A stretch of DNA of 64,000 nt from Cryobacterium sp. PH29-G1 (GTDB taxonomy: Bacteria; Actinomycetota; Actinomycetes; Actinomycetales; Microbacteriaceae): assembly GCF_030063365.1 (NCBI RefSeq), contig NZ_JASISY010000007.1, positions 95,460 to 159,459 on the forward strand, given 5' to 3'. Each line of letters begins with the position of its first letter. Position 1 is the first letter of the stretch. Below, in pieces: positions 9,321 through 18,282 of the stretch. A program made the position numbers and the translations under genes. The notes under the pieces are model-generated. The model ran no database searches. It was given only the letters and a program-made list of their open reading frames with translations, and was not told the origin of the DNA.

Positions 9321-9328
9321 TGTATACA
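9321..9328. promoter_or_regulatory. TGTATACA palindrome, candidate GntR operator, prpE side
   Basis: The second perfect TGTATACA lies in CTTTGTATACAGAAG, 27 bases before the prpE start. Its extended flanks (CTT...CAGAA) are the inverse of those at 9258-9265. The spacing of 63 bp is close to six helical turns, which would let one regulator bind both sites on the same DNA face. Confidence 0.6.
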
Positions 9329-9354
9329 GAAGAGCTTCGATGGGGAAGGCAGAC

Positions 9355-11280
9355 ATGAACGGCGAATCAGGCGGGGGCTACCGGGAGGCTTGGCGACGCA
9401 GCATTTCGTCGCCGGAGGAGTTCTGGTTGGAGGCCGCCGCGGGCATCGACTGGATCACCCAGCCGACGAGCGCCCTGGCCGCGGATGGCGCAGCAACCGG
9501 TAGCTGGTTTCCCGGAGGCACACTCAACACGAGCTACAACGCCCTCGATCGTCATGTTTTGGCCGGTCGCGGCTCCCACACCGCGTTGATCTACGACTCC
9601 GCCATGACCGGAACCCGCATTCAGCTGAGCTATCTGGATCTGCTCGGCCGCGTCGCCAAGTTTGCCGGCGCCCTCCGCGCCAACGGCGTCGGCATCGGCG
9701 ACCGCGTCATCATCTACCTGCCGATGATTCCTGAAGCGGTCGTGGCAATGCTCGCCTGCGCGCGCATCGGCGCGGTGCACTCGGTCGTCTTCGGCGGATT
9801 TGCCGCCACCGAACTGGCCGTGCGCATTGACGATGCCCGTCCCAGTGTCATCGTCACGGCATCCGGTGGTATGGAACCGGGCCGCACGGTGGGATACCTG
9901 CCGCTGGTCGAGAAGGCTTTGGCGTTGAGCCAGGGTTCGGTGCACACGGTTATCGTGCGCAACCGCGATTCCGTTCCCGGTTCCGCGGCCGACTACCCCA
10001 ACCGTTCCGAGACGGATGCCCAGTGGCTGGATTGGGCCGACGAGGAAGCGAAAGCCGCACCGGCCGACCCGGTTGCTGTGCGCTCCGATGACCCGCTCTA
10101 CATTCTCTATACCTCCGGCACGACCGGTAAGCCCAAGGGCATTATCCGCGACAACGGCGGTCACGCGGTGGCCCTCAACTGGTCGATGCGCAACGTGTAC
10201 GACGTGGGACCGGGCGACGTCTATTGGGCGGCATCCGATGTGGGCTGGGTGGTTGGACACTCCTACATTGTCTACGCCCCCCTTCTGGCCGGGGCGACCA
10301 CGGTTATTTACGAGGGGAAACCCATTGGAACGCCCGACGCCGGTGCCTTCTGGCGAGTTGTCGACGACTACAAAGTCAAGGTGTTGTTCACCGCGCCGAC
10401 CGCCATTCGTGCCATTCGCCGGGTCGACCCCGAGCTGCGCGAGCTGAGCAACCACGACGTATCGAGCCTGACCAGCCTGTTTCTCGCCGGCGAACGCCTC
10501 GACCCCGAAACCTTCCACTGGGCCAACAACGGGTTGCACTGCCCGGTCGTTGACCACTGGTGGCAGACCGAGACCGGCTGGGCGATCTGTGCCAACCTGC
10601 TCGGCATTGAAGAATTACCGACCAAGCCGGGCTCGGCCACCGTGCCGGTGCCCGGGTATGACATCGCGATTCTGGATTCCAAGGGCAAGCCGATCACTAA
10701 GGTGGGCAAGGACGGCAACATCGCCATTCGGCTTCCGTTGCCGCCCGGCACCCTGCTCGGGGTGTGGGGCAGTGCTGAGCGATTCAGCAGTTCCTACCTC
10801 CTGGCCTTTCCCGGCTACTACGCCACCGGAGACTCCGGTCATTTCGACGCCGACGGCTACCTGTTCGTAATGGGGCGCACCGACGACGTCATCAACGTGG
10901 CCGGGCACCGGCTGTCGACCGGTTCACTCGAAGAAGTCCTTACGCTGCATCCCGCCGTCGCCGAGTGCGCGGTGCTCGGCGTGCACGATCCCCTCAAAGG
11001 TCAGCGCGCTGCGGGATTCGTCACCCTCAAAGCCGGCAGCACCGTCGACCACGACGTTCTCGCCGCAGAACTCGTCGCCCTCGTCCGGGAGCATGTCGGC
11101 CCGGTCGCAGCGTTTCGCGACGTCACCATACTCGACCGACTGCCCAAAACGCGGTCGGGCAAGATTCTTCGCAAAACTATTCGGCAAATAGTCGACGGTG
11201 AAGAATATTCCGTTCCGCCCACCATCGAAGACCCCACCGTTCTTGACGATCTGAAACGGGCACTGTCCGCCGTTTCCTGA
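9355..11280 (+). CDS. prpE: Acyl-CoA synthetase, acetate/propionate-CoA ligase type
   Basis: This cytoplasmic AMP-forming ligase of about 641 residues activates short-chain acids. The AMP-binding motif YILYTSGTTGKPKGI is at about residues 250-265, the adenine-binding segment VDHWWQTETGW follows, and the acetylation-target lysine motif TRSGKILRKTIRQI is near the C-terminus. EFWLEAAAGIDWITQP near the start and the divergent prpDBC genes point to propionate rather than acetate. The ATG at 9355 has GGGGAAGG five bases upstream, so I prefer it to the ATG at 9340. It is followed after 87 bases by a DUF485 gene and an ActP-type symporter gene. Confidence 0.9.
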   Translation: MNGESGGGYREAWRRSISSPEEFWLEAAAGIDWITQPTSALAADGAATGSWFPGGTLNTSYNALDRHVLAGRGSHTALIYDSAMTGTRIQLSYLDLLGRVAKFAGALRANGVGIGDRVIIYLPMIPEAVVAMLACARIGAVHSVVFGGFAATELAVRIDDARPSVIVTASGGMEPGRTVGYLPLVEKALALSQGSVHTVIVRNRDSVPGSAADYPNRSETDAQWLDWADEEAKAAPADPVAVRSDDPLYILYTSGTTGKPKGIIRDNGGHAVALNWSMRNVYDVGPGDVYWAASDVGWVVGHSYIVYAPLLAGATTVIYEGKPIGTPDAGAFWRVVDDYKVKVLFTAPTAIRAIRRVDPELRELSNHDVSSLTSLFLAGERLDPETFHWANNGLHCPVVDHWWQTETGWAICANLLGIEELPTKPGSATVPVPGYDIAILDSKGKPITKVGKDGNIAIRLPLPPGTLLGVWGSAERFSSSYLLAFPGYYATGDSGHFDADGYLFVMGRTDDVINVAGHRLSTGSLEEVLTLHPAVAECAVLGVHDPLKGQRAAGFVTLKAGSTVDHDVLAAELVALVREHVGPVAAFRDVTILDRLPKTRSGKILRKTIRQIVDGEEYSVPPTIEDPTVLDDLKRALSAVS

Positions 11281-11367
11281 TTCGGTCCAGACCACTCTGT
11301 ACCCAGACCATGCACCCTCAAGTTTTTCCACGACCGGTATTTTTCGTCCCTGAGGCAAGGAGGCCCC

Positions 11368-11715
11368 ATGAGTGAAGCAGTGAAAGACGCCCCACCGAAG
11401 TCCACCATCGATTACGAGGCGTTTGAAAAGACTCCGCGTTTTCGGGAATTGAAGCGCACCCGCAACTCGTTCGTCGTGCCGCTGGCCATCTTCTTTCTGG
11501 TCTGGTACTTCGCCTATGTGCTTGCCGCGGCCTACCTGCCCGAATTCATGGCAACGCCGGTCGTCGGCCGAATCAACCTGGGCTTGCTGCTGGGTCTCGG
11601 CCAGTTCGTGACGACATTTGCCATCACGATGAGCTACGTGACCTTTGCGAACCGCAAGATCGACCCCCGCACCGAAGAACTTCGACTTGAACTCGAGCGG
11701 ATGGAACAGCGATGA
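11368..11715 (+). CDS. DUF485 family small membrane protein
   Basis: This 115-residue protein has two membrane segments (about residues 35-55 and 68-90) after a charged N-terminus, and ends in a helical, acidic-basic tail. DUF485 proteins are encoded beside ActP-type acetate permeases in many bacteria and are thought to assist them; the exact role is not known. AAGGAGG lies just upstream of the ATG. The stop overlaps the next start (ATGA, 11712-11715), so its translation is probably coupled to the symporter. Confidence 0.88.
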   Translation: MSEAVKDAPPKSTIDYEAFEKTPRFRELKRTRNSFVVPLAIFFLVWYFAYVLAAAYLPEFMATPVVGRINLGLLLGLGQFVTTFAITMSYVTFANRKIDPRTEELRLELERMEQR

Positions 11716-13334
11716 ATGCACTGCACTCCCTGGCCACCCTGGTCAAACCGGTTGAGAACAACCCGGTGCTGAACATCTCGATCTTCCTGGCTTTCGTCGC
11801 GATCACACTGGTGATCGTGATCCGCTCCGGCCGCAACAACAAGTCCGCCGCGGATTACTACACCGGTGGTCGTTCCTTCACCGGACCGCAAAACGGGTTC
11901 GCCATCGCCGGTGACTATCTCTCGGCGGCGTCGTTCCTGGGAATCGTCGGTGCGATCGCCATTAGCGGGTACGACGGATTCATGTACTCGATCGGGTTCC
12001 TCGTCGCTTGGCTCGTGGCCCTGCTGCTCGTTGCGGAGCTCATGCGCAACACCGGTAAATTCACCATGGCCGACGTGCTCTCCTTCCGGTTGAAGCAGGG
12101 CCCCGTGCGTGTCGCCGCGGCGACGACCACGCTGGCCGTCTGCTTCTTCTACCTGCTCGCCCAGATGGCCGGAGCCGGCGGACTCGTCTCGCTGCTGCTC
12201 GGCATCAACGACAAGCTCGGCCAGTCCATCGTGGTCACCGTTGTCGGCGCGCTGATGATCGTCTACGTTCTGGTCGGTGGCATGAAGGGCACCACCTGGG
12301 TGCAGATCGTCAAGGCGTTCCTGCTCATCCTGGGTGCGCTCGCGATGAGCATCTGGGTTCTCGCCCTGAACGGCTTCAACCTGTCGGCACTGCTGGACAG
12401 CGCCGTCGCCGTGTCGACCTCCGTTCCGGCCGACGCGATCCTGGCTCCGGGCCTGAAATACGGCAGCAACCCGCTCGACTTCATCTCCCTCGCCCTCGCT
12501 CTGGTGCTCGGAACCGCCGGCCTGCCGCACGTGCTCATGCGTTTCTACACGGTTCCCACCGCCAAAGAGGCTCGTCGCTCGGTGGTCTGGGCCATCTGGC
12601 TCATCGGTGCGTTCTACATCTTCACCCTGGTGCTCGGTTTCGGCGCGGCCTCCCTCGTCGGTGCTGACACCGTTCTCGCCGCTCCGGGTGGCGTGAACTC
12701 CGCAGCGCCGCTGCTCGCGCTGGCCCTCGGCGGTCCGCTGTTGCTCGGCTTCATCTCGGCCATCGCCTTCGCGACGATCCTGGCCGTGGTGGCCGGCATC
12801 ACCATCACGGCGGCCACGAGCTTCGCGCACGACATCTACGGCTCCGTAATCAAGAAGGGCAAGGGAAACCCCGACGACGAGGTCAAGGTCGCCCGCCGCA
12901 CCGTCATCGTGATCGGGGTCCTTGCCATCGCCGGTGGTATCGGTGTGCAGGGGCAGAACATCGCCTTCCTCGTGGCACTGGCCTTCGCCGTCGCGGCGAG
13001 CGCCAACCTGCCCACCATTCTCTACTCCCTGTTCTGGCGTGGCTTCACCACCCGGGGCGCGGTCTGGAGCATGTACGGCGGATTGGCATCGGCCATTCTC
13101 CTGATCGTCTTCTCGCCGGTCTTCTCCGGCACGGAGACCTCCATGTTCGGTGCTGACGTGAACTTCGCGTTCTTCCCGCTCAGCAACCCCGGCATCATCT
13201 CCATCCCGCTCGGCTTCTTGCTCGGCTGGCTCGGATCGGTCACCAGCACCGTGAAGGAAAGCCCGAAGCTCGCCGCCGAGATGTCGGTGCGTTCGCTCAC
13301 CGGTCACGGCGCCGAAAAGGCTGTGGAGCACTAA
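11712..13334 (+). CDS. actP: Sodium:solute symporter, cation/acetate symporter ActP type
   Basis: A polytopic inner-membrane symporter of 540 residues with about 13-14 membrane segments. SSF-family features include GGRSFTGPQNGFAIAGDYLS near residues 50-70 and FATILAVVAGITITAATSFA in the middle. It should import acetate, propionate or a similar short-chain acid with a cation. Its place after prpE and DUF485 suggests uptake feeding the CoA ligase. It is followed by a strong terminator at 13352-13393. Confidence 0.9.
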   Translation: MNALHSLATLVKPVENNPVLNISIFLAFVAITLVIVIRSGRNNKSAADYYTGGRSFTGPQNGFAIAGDYLSAASFLGIVGAIAISGYDGFMYSIGFLVAWLVALLLVAELMRNTGKFTMADVLSFRLKQGPVRVAAATTTLAVCFFYLLAQMAGAGGLVSLLLGINDKLGQSIVVTVVGALMIVYVLVGGMKGTTWVQIVKAFLLILGALAMSIWVLALNGFNLSALLDSAVAVSTSVPADAILAPGLKYGSNPLDFISLALALVLGTAGLPHVLMRFYTVPTAKEARRSVVWAIWLIGAFYIFTLVLGFGAASLVGADTVLAAPGGVNSAAPLLALALGGPLLLGFISAIAFATILAVVAGITITAATSFAHDIYGSVIKKGKGNPDDEVKVARRTVIVIGVLAIAGGIGVQGQNIAFLVALAFAVAASANLPTILYSLFWRGFTTRGAVWSMYGGLASAILLIVFSPVFSGTETSMFGADVNFAFFPLSNPGIISIPLGFLLGWLGSVTSTVKESPKLAAEMSVRSLTGHGAEKAVEH

Positions 13335-13351
13335 CTCCCACCACCCACAAC

Positions 13352-13393
13352 GAACGGGCCGGTCAGGATCTCACGATTCCGACCGGCCCGTTC
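13352..13393 (+). terminator. Stem-loop terminator after the symporter gene
   Basis: Perfect 13-bp arms GAACGGGCCGGTC (13352-13364) and GACCGGCCCGTTC (13381-13393) enclose a 16-base loop, 17 bases past the symporter stop. Only a short TCT follows, as is usual for high-GC actinobacterial terminators. Confidence 0.8.
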
Positions 13394-13406
13394 TCTGCTA
13401 TGGCTT

Positions 13407-13490
13407 CACGGTGCGCGCGAGTTGCGCCGGTGCGCGGGAGGCGGAACTCCCGCGCACCGGCGCAGGTCCCGCGCATCGCGTTGCGCGGGA
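13407..13490. repeat. Dispersed intergenic palindromic element, copy A
   Basis: A 16-bp perfect inverted repeat, CGCCGGTGCGCGGGAG (13425-13440) and CTCCCGCGCACCGGCG (13447-13462), surrounds the 6-base loop GCGGAA. It is flanked by further CGCGGGA words. The same stem and loop recur exactly at 38553-38590, and a diverged version lies at 23156-23275. This copy lies between convergent gene ends. Confidence 0.8.
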
Positions 13491-13522
13491 GACCCGACGC
13501 GGGCCGCGGACCGGACCGGTAG

Positions 13523-14302
13523 TTACTCGCGCATCTTGAGTTCCCCACGGGCGATGCGCGTCGGCGCCGCCTGGGCTACCGGCTTGATCACGATCAGGTC
13601 GAGGTTCACGTGCGCCGGCCGTTCCACGCTCGACACGATGGTCTCGGCGATATCCTCGGCCGAGAGCGGGTCGGGCACATTGTCGTAGGCCGCAAAGGCC
13701 TTGTCGGCGTCACCGTTGAAACGAACCAGACCGAACTCATCCGTCTTCACCATGCCCGGCGCGATCTCGATCACTCGAATCGGCTCCCCCGACAGTTCCA
13801 GCCGCAGCACCTCGGTCATGGCGTGCGCGGCGAACTTGGCCGCGTTGTAGCCGCCACCGCCCAGATAAGCCACGTGCCCCGCGATGGAAGTCACGGTGAC
13901 GATGTCGGCCGACCCGGCTCCCGAATCGATGCCGGCGCGCAGCAGCGGCAGGATAGCCGTGGTGACCCGCTTGACGGCGAGCACGTTGATCTCAAACATC
14001 CAGGCCCAGTCCTCGATGCTGCCGGCCTCGACGGTATCGAGTCCCTTCGCGCCGCCGGCGTTGTTGACCAGGGCGTGTATCGGACCGGTTTCGGCCAGGT
14101 AGTCGCGCAACGCGTCAACATCCGCTTGCACGGTGAGGTCAGCGGTGAAGACGTCCGCGCCGGTTTCTGCCTGCAGGGCGGCCAGGCGATCGGCACGCCG
14201 GGCGACACCGACCACATCCCACCCGTGCTCACGGAAGAGGCGCACGCTCGCGCGGCCGATTCCTGAACTTGCGCCGGTAACCACAACTCGTCGAGTACTC
14301 AT
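13523..14302 (-). CDS. SDR family oxidoreductase, YdfG-like
   Basis: A classical short-chain dehydrogenase of 259 residues. TGASSGIG follows the first strand at about residues 8-15, NNAGG lies near 85, and the catalytic YNAAK segment (GGGGYNAAKFAAHAM) is near residue 150. ARRADR suggests NADP. The pattern resembles 3-hydroxy-acid/serine dehydrogenase YdfG-type enzymes, but the substrate is not proven. GGAGAA just before the ATG at 14302 supports this start over a longer frame. It starts only 20 bases from the divergent acyltransferase gene. Confidence 0.88.
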   Translation of the reverse strand: MSTRRVVVTGASSGIGRASVRLFREHGWDVVGVARRADRLAALQAETGADVFTADLTVQADVDALRDYLAETGPIHALVNNAGGAKGLDTVEAGSIEDWAWMFEINVLAVKRVTTAILPLLRAGIDSGAGSADIVTVTSIAGHVAYLGGGGYNAAKFAAHAMTEVLRLELSGEPIRVIEIAPGMVKTDEFGLVRFNGDADKAFAAYDNVPDPLSAEDIAETIVSSVERPAHVNLDLIVIKPVAQAAPTRIARGELKMRE

Positions 14303-14322
14303 TTCTCCATTGTGCCGGGAGA

Positions 14323-15432
14323 ATGGGTTCAATGAGCGCACTGGGCACAACCTCCACTCCCACGACGAAGCGTCGCGTTCCCCTCTGGGACAACGCACGC
14401 TGGATCGCGATCACCCTCGTCGTGGTCGGGCACGCCATTCTTAAACTCATCGGTGAAGCGGATACCGCGTACACGATGTACCTGTTCATCTATGCCTTCC
14501 ACGTTCCGGTCTTCGTTGCCGTGAGTGGCTATTTTGCGAAATCGGGACCGCCCGGCGCGAAACAGATGCACCGGCTGCTCACCGACCTGGTCCTTCCGTA
14601 CGTCATTTTCGAAACGATCTGGACGGTTCTGCGCTGGATTCTCGGCGGCAAATTCGTGCTCGATTACTCGACCGCGAGCTGGACCCTGTGGTTTTTGCTC
14701 GCGTTGCTGGTGTGGCGTATCGCCCTGCCGTACCTCGTCCTGCTGCGCTATCCCCTCACGATCAGCATCATGATCTCCATCGGCGCCGGCTACATCTCGT
14801 CGATCGACGGAACGTTCACGCTGGCCCGTACCCTCGGGCTCCTGCCGTTCTTCGTGTTCGGCTGGAAGCTGCGGCAGTGGCTGCTGACCGATACCTGGCT
14901 GGACCTGCGCGCGGGGCTGGTGTGGCGCTGGCGGGCGGGAGCGATCGGGCTGTTCGCCGCGCTCTACCTGCTCATCGCGCTCAATATCGAGACCCTGCGC
15001 GCCCTGCAGGTGCGACAATTTTTGCTGTACGACGAGTCATACGCCACGTTCGACTATTCCGAGTTCTGGGCCGGCGGCATCCGTTTGGCGGTCATGGTGC
15101 TCGCTTTCGCGCTCATTGTGGCCTTCTTGATACTCATTCCCCGGCGCACCACCTGGTTCTCCAGCCTCGGCGGTGCCACGATGTACGTCTATCTGATGCA
15201 CACCTTCGTGTTGTATCCGCTGCGCGAATCGGGGGTTCTGGACGGCCCGCAGCCGGCCTGGGTGCTGCCGGCGATGATTGCGCTGAGCGTGATGACCTCG
15301 GTCGTGCTGTCGTTGCCCGCCGTGCGGCGGCTGTTCCGCCCGTTGATCGAGCCGCAGGCGCGATGGCTGTTCCGGCCGACCGCGGCGACGCCGACCGGAA
15401 CTATCGTGTTGCCACACCACGATCGCAAGTAG
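14323..15432 (+). CDS. Membrane acyltransferase, acyltransferase-3 / fucose 4-O-acetylase-like
   Basis: A membrane protein of about 369 residues with about 10 transmembrane segments. The N-terminal DNARWIAITLVVVGHAILKL with its conserved histidine, and the FHVPVFVAVSGYFAK segment, match the acyltransferase-3 superfamily (COG3594-like). Such enzymes move acetyl or other acyl groups onto surface sugars or lipids; the acceptor here is unknown. The start at 14323 or 14332 cannot be decided. The gap to the divergent SDR gene is only 20 bp, so leader sequences must be very short or overlapping. Confidence 0.83.
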   Translation: MGSMSALGTTSTPTTKRRVPLWDNARWIAITLVVVGHAILKLIGEADTAYTMYLFIYAFHVPVFVAVSGYFAKSGPPGAKQMHRLLTDLVLPYVIFETIWTVLRWILGGKFVLDYSTASWTLWFLLALLVWRIALPYLVLLRYPLTISIMISIGAGYISSIDGTFTLARTLGLLPFFVFGWKLRQWLLTDTWLDLRAGLVWRWRAGAIGLFAALYLLIALNIETLRALQVRQFLLYDESYATFDYSEFWAGGIRLAVMVLAFALIVAFLILIPRRTTWFSSLGGATMYVYLMHTFVLYPLRESGVLDGPQPAWVLPAMIALSVMTSVVLSLPAVRRLFRPLIEPQARWLFRPTAATPTGTIVLPHHDRK

Positions 15433-15481
15433 CTACCGGCACGCCCTGACGAAACCAGATGACGCCGTGTTGCGCCGGCCC

Positions 15482-15510
15482 TTGCACGGCCATTCGGGCA
15501 TCCTTAGGCT
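15482..15510 (+). promoter_or_regulatory. Promoter of metY
   Basis: TTGCAC (15482-15487) and TAGGCT (15505-15510) are separated by exactly 17 bases. The predicted leader of about 42 bases ends with GGAGG before the GTG start. The same TAGGCT hexamer recurs at the VOC gene, the MFS gene, pdtaS and kgd. Confidence 0.6.
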
Positions 15511-15558
15511 CGGGAGCAGAGCGTTGGAAAGTCCGCGCCGTGTGAGCCGGAGGCTATC

Positions 15559-16890
15559 GTGACCGACAATTCTTCATCGTGGAAGTTTGAAACCAAGCAG
15601 GTCCACTCCGGCGCCCGGCCCGATCCGGTGACCAACGCGCGGGCAACGCCGATCTACCAGACCACGTCCTATGTGTTCAACAGCGCCGAGCACGCCCAGA
15701 ATCTGTTCGCTCTGGCCGAGTTCGGCAATATCTACACCCGCATCCAGAACCCCACCCAGGCTGTCGTCGAAGAGCGCGTCGCTGCCCTCGAGGGCGGAAC
15801 GGCCGCGCTGTTGCTGTCCAGCGGACAGTCAGCATCCACTTTTGCGGTATTGAACATTGCGCAGGCCGGTGACCATATTGTGTCGTCGAGCTCGATCTAT
15901 GGCGGCACCTACAACCTGTTCAAGTACACCCTGGCCAAGCTCGGCATCGACGTGACCTTCGTTGAGGACCAGGACGACGCCGCCGAGTGGGAGCGCGCGG
16001 TACGCCCGAACACCAAGCTGTTCTTCGCCGAGACCATCGGCAACCCGCGCATCAACGTGCTCGACATCGCACTGGTCGCGGATGTCGCCCACGCCGCCGG
16101 CATTCCGCTCGTCGTCGACAACACCATTGCTACTCCCTACCTGATTCGCCCGTTTGAGCACGGCGCCGACATCATCGTGCACTCCGCGACGAAGTTCCTC
16201 GGCGGCCACGGCACCATCATCGGTGGCGTGCTCGTCGACGGCGGCAAATTCGAGTGGTCCAAGAACGTGGAAAAGTTCCCTGGTTTGACCGAACCCGACC
16301 CGTCGTACCACGGGGCAAGCTACACGACCGCGGTCGGCGACGGCCTTGCCTTCGTCGTGAAGGCCCGCGTGCAGCTGCTGCGCGACCTGGGGTCGGCCAT
16401 CGCCCCGGCGAGCGCCTGGCAGCTCATCCAGGGCATTGAGACGCTCAGCCTGCGCATCGAACGCCATGTTCAGAACGCCCAGGACATTGCTGAGTGGCTC
16501 GACAACCACGACGACATCGCATCGGTGAACTACGCCGGACTGCCCTCGAGCCCCTGGTACGCGGCTGCCAACAAGTACGCGCCGCTCGGCGTCGGTGCCG
16601 TGCTCTCGTTCGAACTCAAGGGTGGTGTCGCGGCCGGCCGCGCCCTCGTCGACAACCTGAGCCTGTTCAGCCATCTCGCCAACATCGGCGATGTGCGCTC
16701 CCTGGTGATTCACCCGGCGTCGACCACGCACGCCCAGCTCACCCCCGAGCAGCAGCTCACCGCCGGAGTCACCCCCGGCCTGGTGCGCCTCTCCGTCGGC
16801 ATCGAGAACGTCGTGGACCTGAAAGCCGACCTGGAGGCCGGCCTGGCCGCCGCCCGCGCCGTCGTCAAGCGCGATCGCGCCGACGCCTAA
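15559..16890 (+). CDS. metY: O-acetylhomoserine sulfhydrylase
   Basis: A PLP enzyme of 443 residues that makes homocysteine from O-acetylhomoserine and sulfide. The PLP lysine is in SATKFLGGHGT near residue 212. LSSGQSASTFAVLNIAQAGD binds the phosphate, and TRIQNPTQAVVEERVAALEGG is the family N-terminal signature. The start is a GTG with GGAGG five bases upstream. It is followed by metX, which makes its substrate, although two hairpins lie between them. The motif fits MetY better than cystathionine gamma-synthase because of its length and the paired metX. Confidence 0.94.
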   Translation: MTDNSSSWKFETKQVHSGARPDPVTNARATPIYQTTSYVFNSAEHAQNLFALAEFGNIYTRIQNPTQAVVEERVAALEGGTAALLLSSGQSASTFAVLNIAQAGDHIVSSSSIYGGTYNLFKYTLAKLGIDVTFVEDQDDAAEWERAVRPNTKLFFAETIGNPRINVLDIALVADVAHAAGIPLVVDNTIATPYLIRPFEHGADIIVHSATKFLGGHGTIIGGVLVDGGKFEWSKNVEKFPGLTEPDPSYHGASYTTAVGDGLAFVVKARVQLLRDLGSAIAPASAWQLIQGIETLSLRIERHVQNAQDIAEWLDNHDDIASVNYAGLPSSPWYAAANKYAPLGVGAVLSFELKGGVAAGRALVDNLSLFSHLANIGDVRSLVIHPASTTHAQLTPEQQLTAGVTPGLVRLSVGIENVVDLKADLEAGLAAARAVVKRDRADA

Positions 16891-16918
16891 AGCACGCCGG
16901 TCGTCTGGCACGATCGTA

Positions 16919-16943
16919 CCGGCCGGAAGTTGCTTCCGGCCGG
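16919..16943. terminator. Perfect 11-bp stem-loop after metY
   Basis: CCGGCCGGAAG (16919-16929) and CTTCCGGCCGG (16933-16943) form a stem with a 3-base loop, 29 bases past the metY stop. There is no T run. It may reduce read-through into metX or protect the metY transcript end. Confidence 0.7.
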
Positions 16944-16946
16944 CTC

Positions 16947-16980
16947 CGCCCGGGCGCATTACGTAACATGCGCCCGGGCG
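16947..16980. terminator. Perfect 13-bp stem-loop between metY and metX
   Basis: CGCCCGGGCGCAT (16947-16959) and ATGCGCCCGGGCG (16968-16980) pair around the 8-base loop TACGTAAC. It starts 4 bases after the previous hairpin and ends 28 bases before the metX start. Two strong adjacent stems between related genes suggest attenuation or a double terminator. Confidence 0.7.
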
Positions 16981-17008
16981 CTCCAATCAACCGCCACAAT
17001 GGACGTGT

Positions 17009-18211
17009 ATGGAATGGCAATCTTCAGCAGACACGGTCCCGTCGAGCTTCATCACCGAAGCCCAGGCGCGCTCGGTGCTTGGCAAGCCTCCGGCGACCGG
17101 CGCCTGGCGTGACGGAGACCCGGTCGAACACCGACTCTTCGCCCTGCTCGGCCCCCTCACCTTCGAGGGCGGTGGCAGTCTGCCGACGGCCCGCCTCGCC
17201 TACGAAACCTGGGGCACCCTCAACGCGGCCGGCGACAACGCCGTTCTCGTACTGCACGCCCTCACCGGTGACAGCCACGTGGCCGGAACGCCCGGACTCG
17301 AGCAGGACACCGGCGGCTGGTGGGACGGCATCGTCGGTCCCGGCCTCGCCGTCGACACCGACGTGTGGTTCGTCGTCGCCCCGAACATGCTCGGCGGCTG
17401 TCAGGGCAGCACCGGGCCGGCCTCGCTCGCGCCCGACGGACTCGAGTGGGGCATCCGCTTTCCCTACCTGACCATTCGCGACCAGGTGAACGCCCAGCGC
17501 GTCTTCAGCGACCGGCTGGGAATCGGCCGCTGGGCCGCCATCATCGGCGGCTCCATGGGCGGCATGCATGCCCTCGAATGGGCCGTCGAGACACCCGACC
17601 GGGTGGAACGCCTGATCATTCTGGCCGCACCGCCCGTCACTACCGCCGACCAGATCGGCCTCAACTCGGTGCAGATCGAGGCCATTCGCACCGACCCTGC
17701 CTTTCACGCCGGCGACTACTACGACGAAGCGGATGGCGACGGCCCGACCCGCGGACTGGCCCTCGCCCGGCGTATGGCCCTGTTAAACTACCGAAGCCCG
17801 GCCGAGCTGAACACCCGGTTCGACCGCGGCTGGCAAAGCGGCATCAGTCCGCTCGGCGCCAACGGCCGCTTCGCCGTGGAATCGTACCTCGACTTTCACG
17901 GCAATAAATTCACCCGACGCTTCGATGCCAACAGCTACATCGTGCTCGTCGAAGCGATGAACTCCCACGACATCGGGCGCGATCGTGGCGGTGTAGCCGA
18001 AGCCCTCGGCCGGGTGACCGCACGCTCGGTTGTCGTGGGAATTGACAGCGACCGCTTGTTTCCAGTCGATGGCCAGCGCACGATCGCCGCCCACCTGGGG
18101 AACAATATCGACGGCCCCACCGCGGTGGTCTTGAAATCCGGATATGGTCACGACGGCTTTCTCATTGAGAACGAAGCGATCGGTGCCCAAATTCGGCGGG
18201 TGCTGCACTAG
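17009..18211 (+). CDS. metX: Homoserine O-acetyltransferase
   Basis: An alpha/beta-hydrolase-fold enzyme of 400 residues that moves acetyl from acetyl-CoA to homoserine. The nucleophile elbow GGSMGGMHALEWA has Ser182. NMLGGCQGSTGP near residues 126-137 is the family signature, and the late GYGHDGFLIE carries the histidine of the triad. The ATG at 17009 is chosen because the frame shows no better start; no clear Shine-Dalgarno is seen. Together with metY it completes the O-acetyl route to homocysteine. Confidence 0.95.
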   Translation: MEWQSSADTVPSSFITEAQARSVLGKPPATGAWRDGDPVEHRLFALLGPLTFEGGGSLPTARLAYETWGTLNAAGDNAVLVLHALTGDSHVAGTPGLEQDTGGWWDGIVGPGLAVDTDVWFVVAPNMLGGCQGSTGPASLAPDGLEWGIRFPYLTIRDQVNAQRVFSDRLGIGRWAAIIGGSMGGMHALEWAVETPDRVERLIILAAPPVTTADQIGLNSVQIEAIRTDPAFHAGDYYDEADGDGPTRGLALARRMALLNYRSPAELNTRFDRGWQSGISPLGANGRFAVESYLDFHGNKFTRRFDANSYIVLVEAMNSHDIGRDRGGVAEALGRVTARSVVVGIDSDRLFPVDGQRTIAAHLGNNIDGPTAVVLKSGYGHDGFLIENEAIGAQIRRVLH

Positions 18212-18282
18212 GGCGAACCCGCAGGAGTCCCGCCCGGTATGGTGCTGGTAAGACACGTTCATTTCCAACCGGACAGGCACCC

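Noticed and set aside
15433..15558. Possible SAM riboswitch upstream of metY
   Set aside because: I could not find conserved core elements of SAM-I, SAM-II or SAM-IV types in this 126-base leader; a simple promoter and ribosome site explain it.
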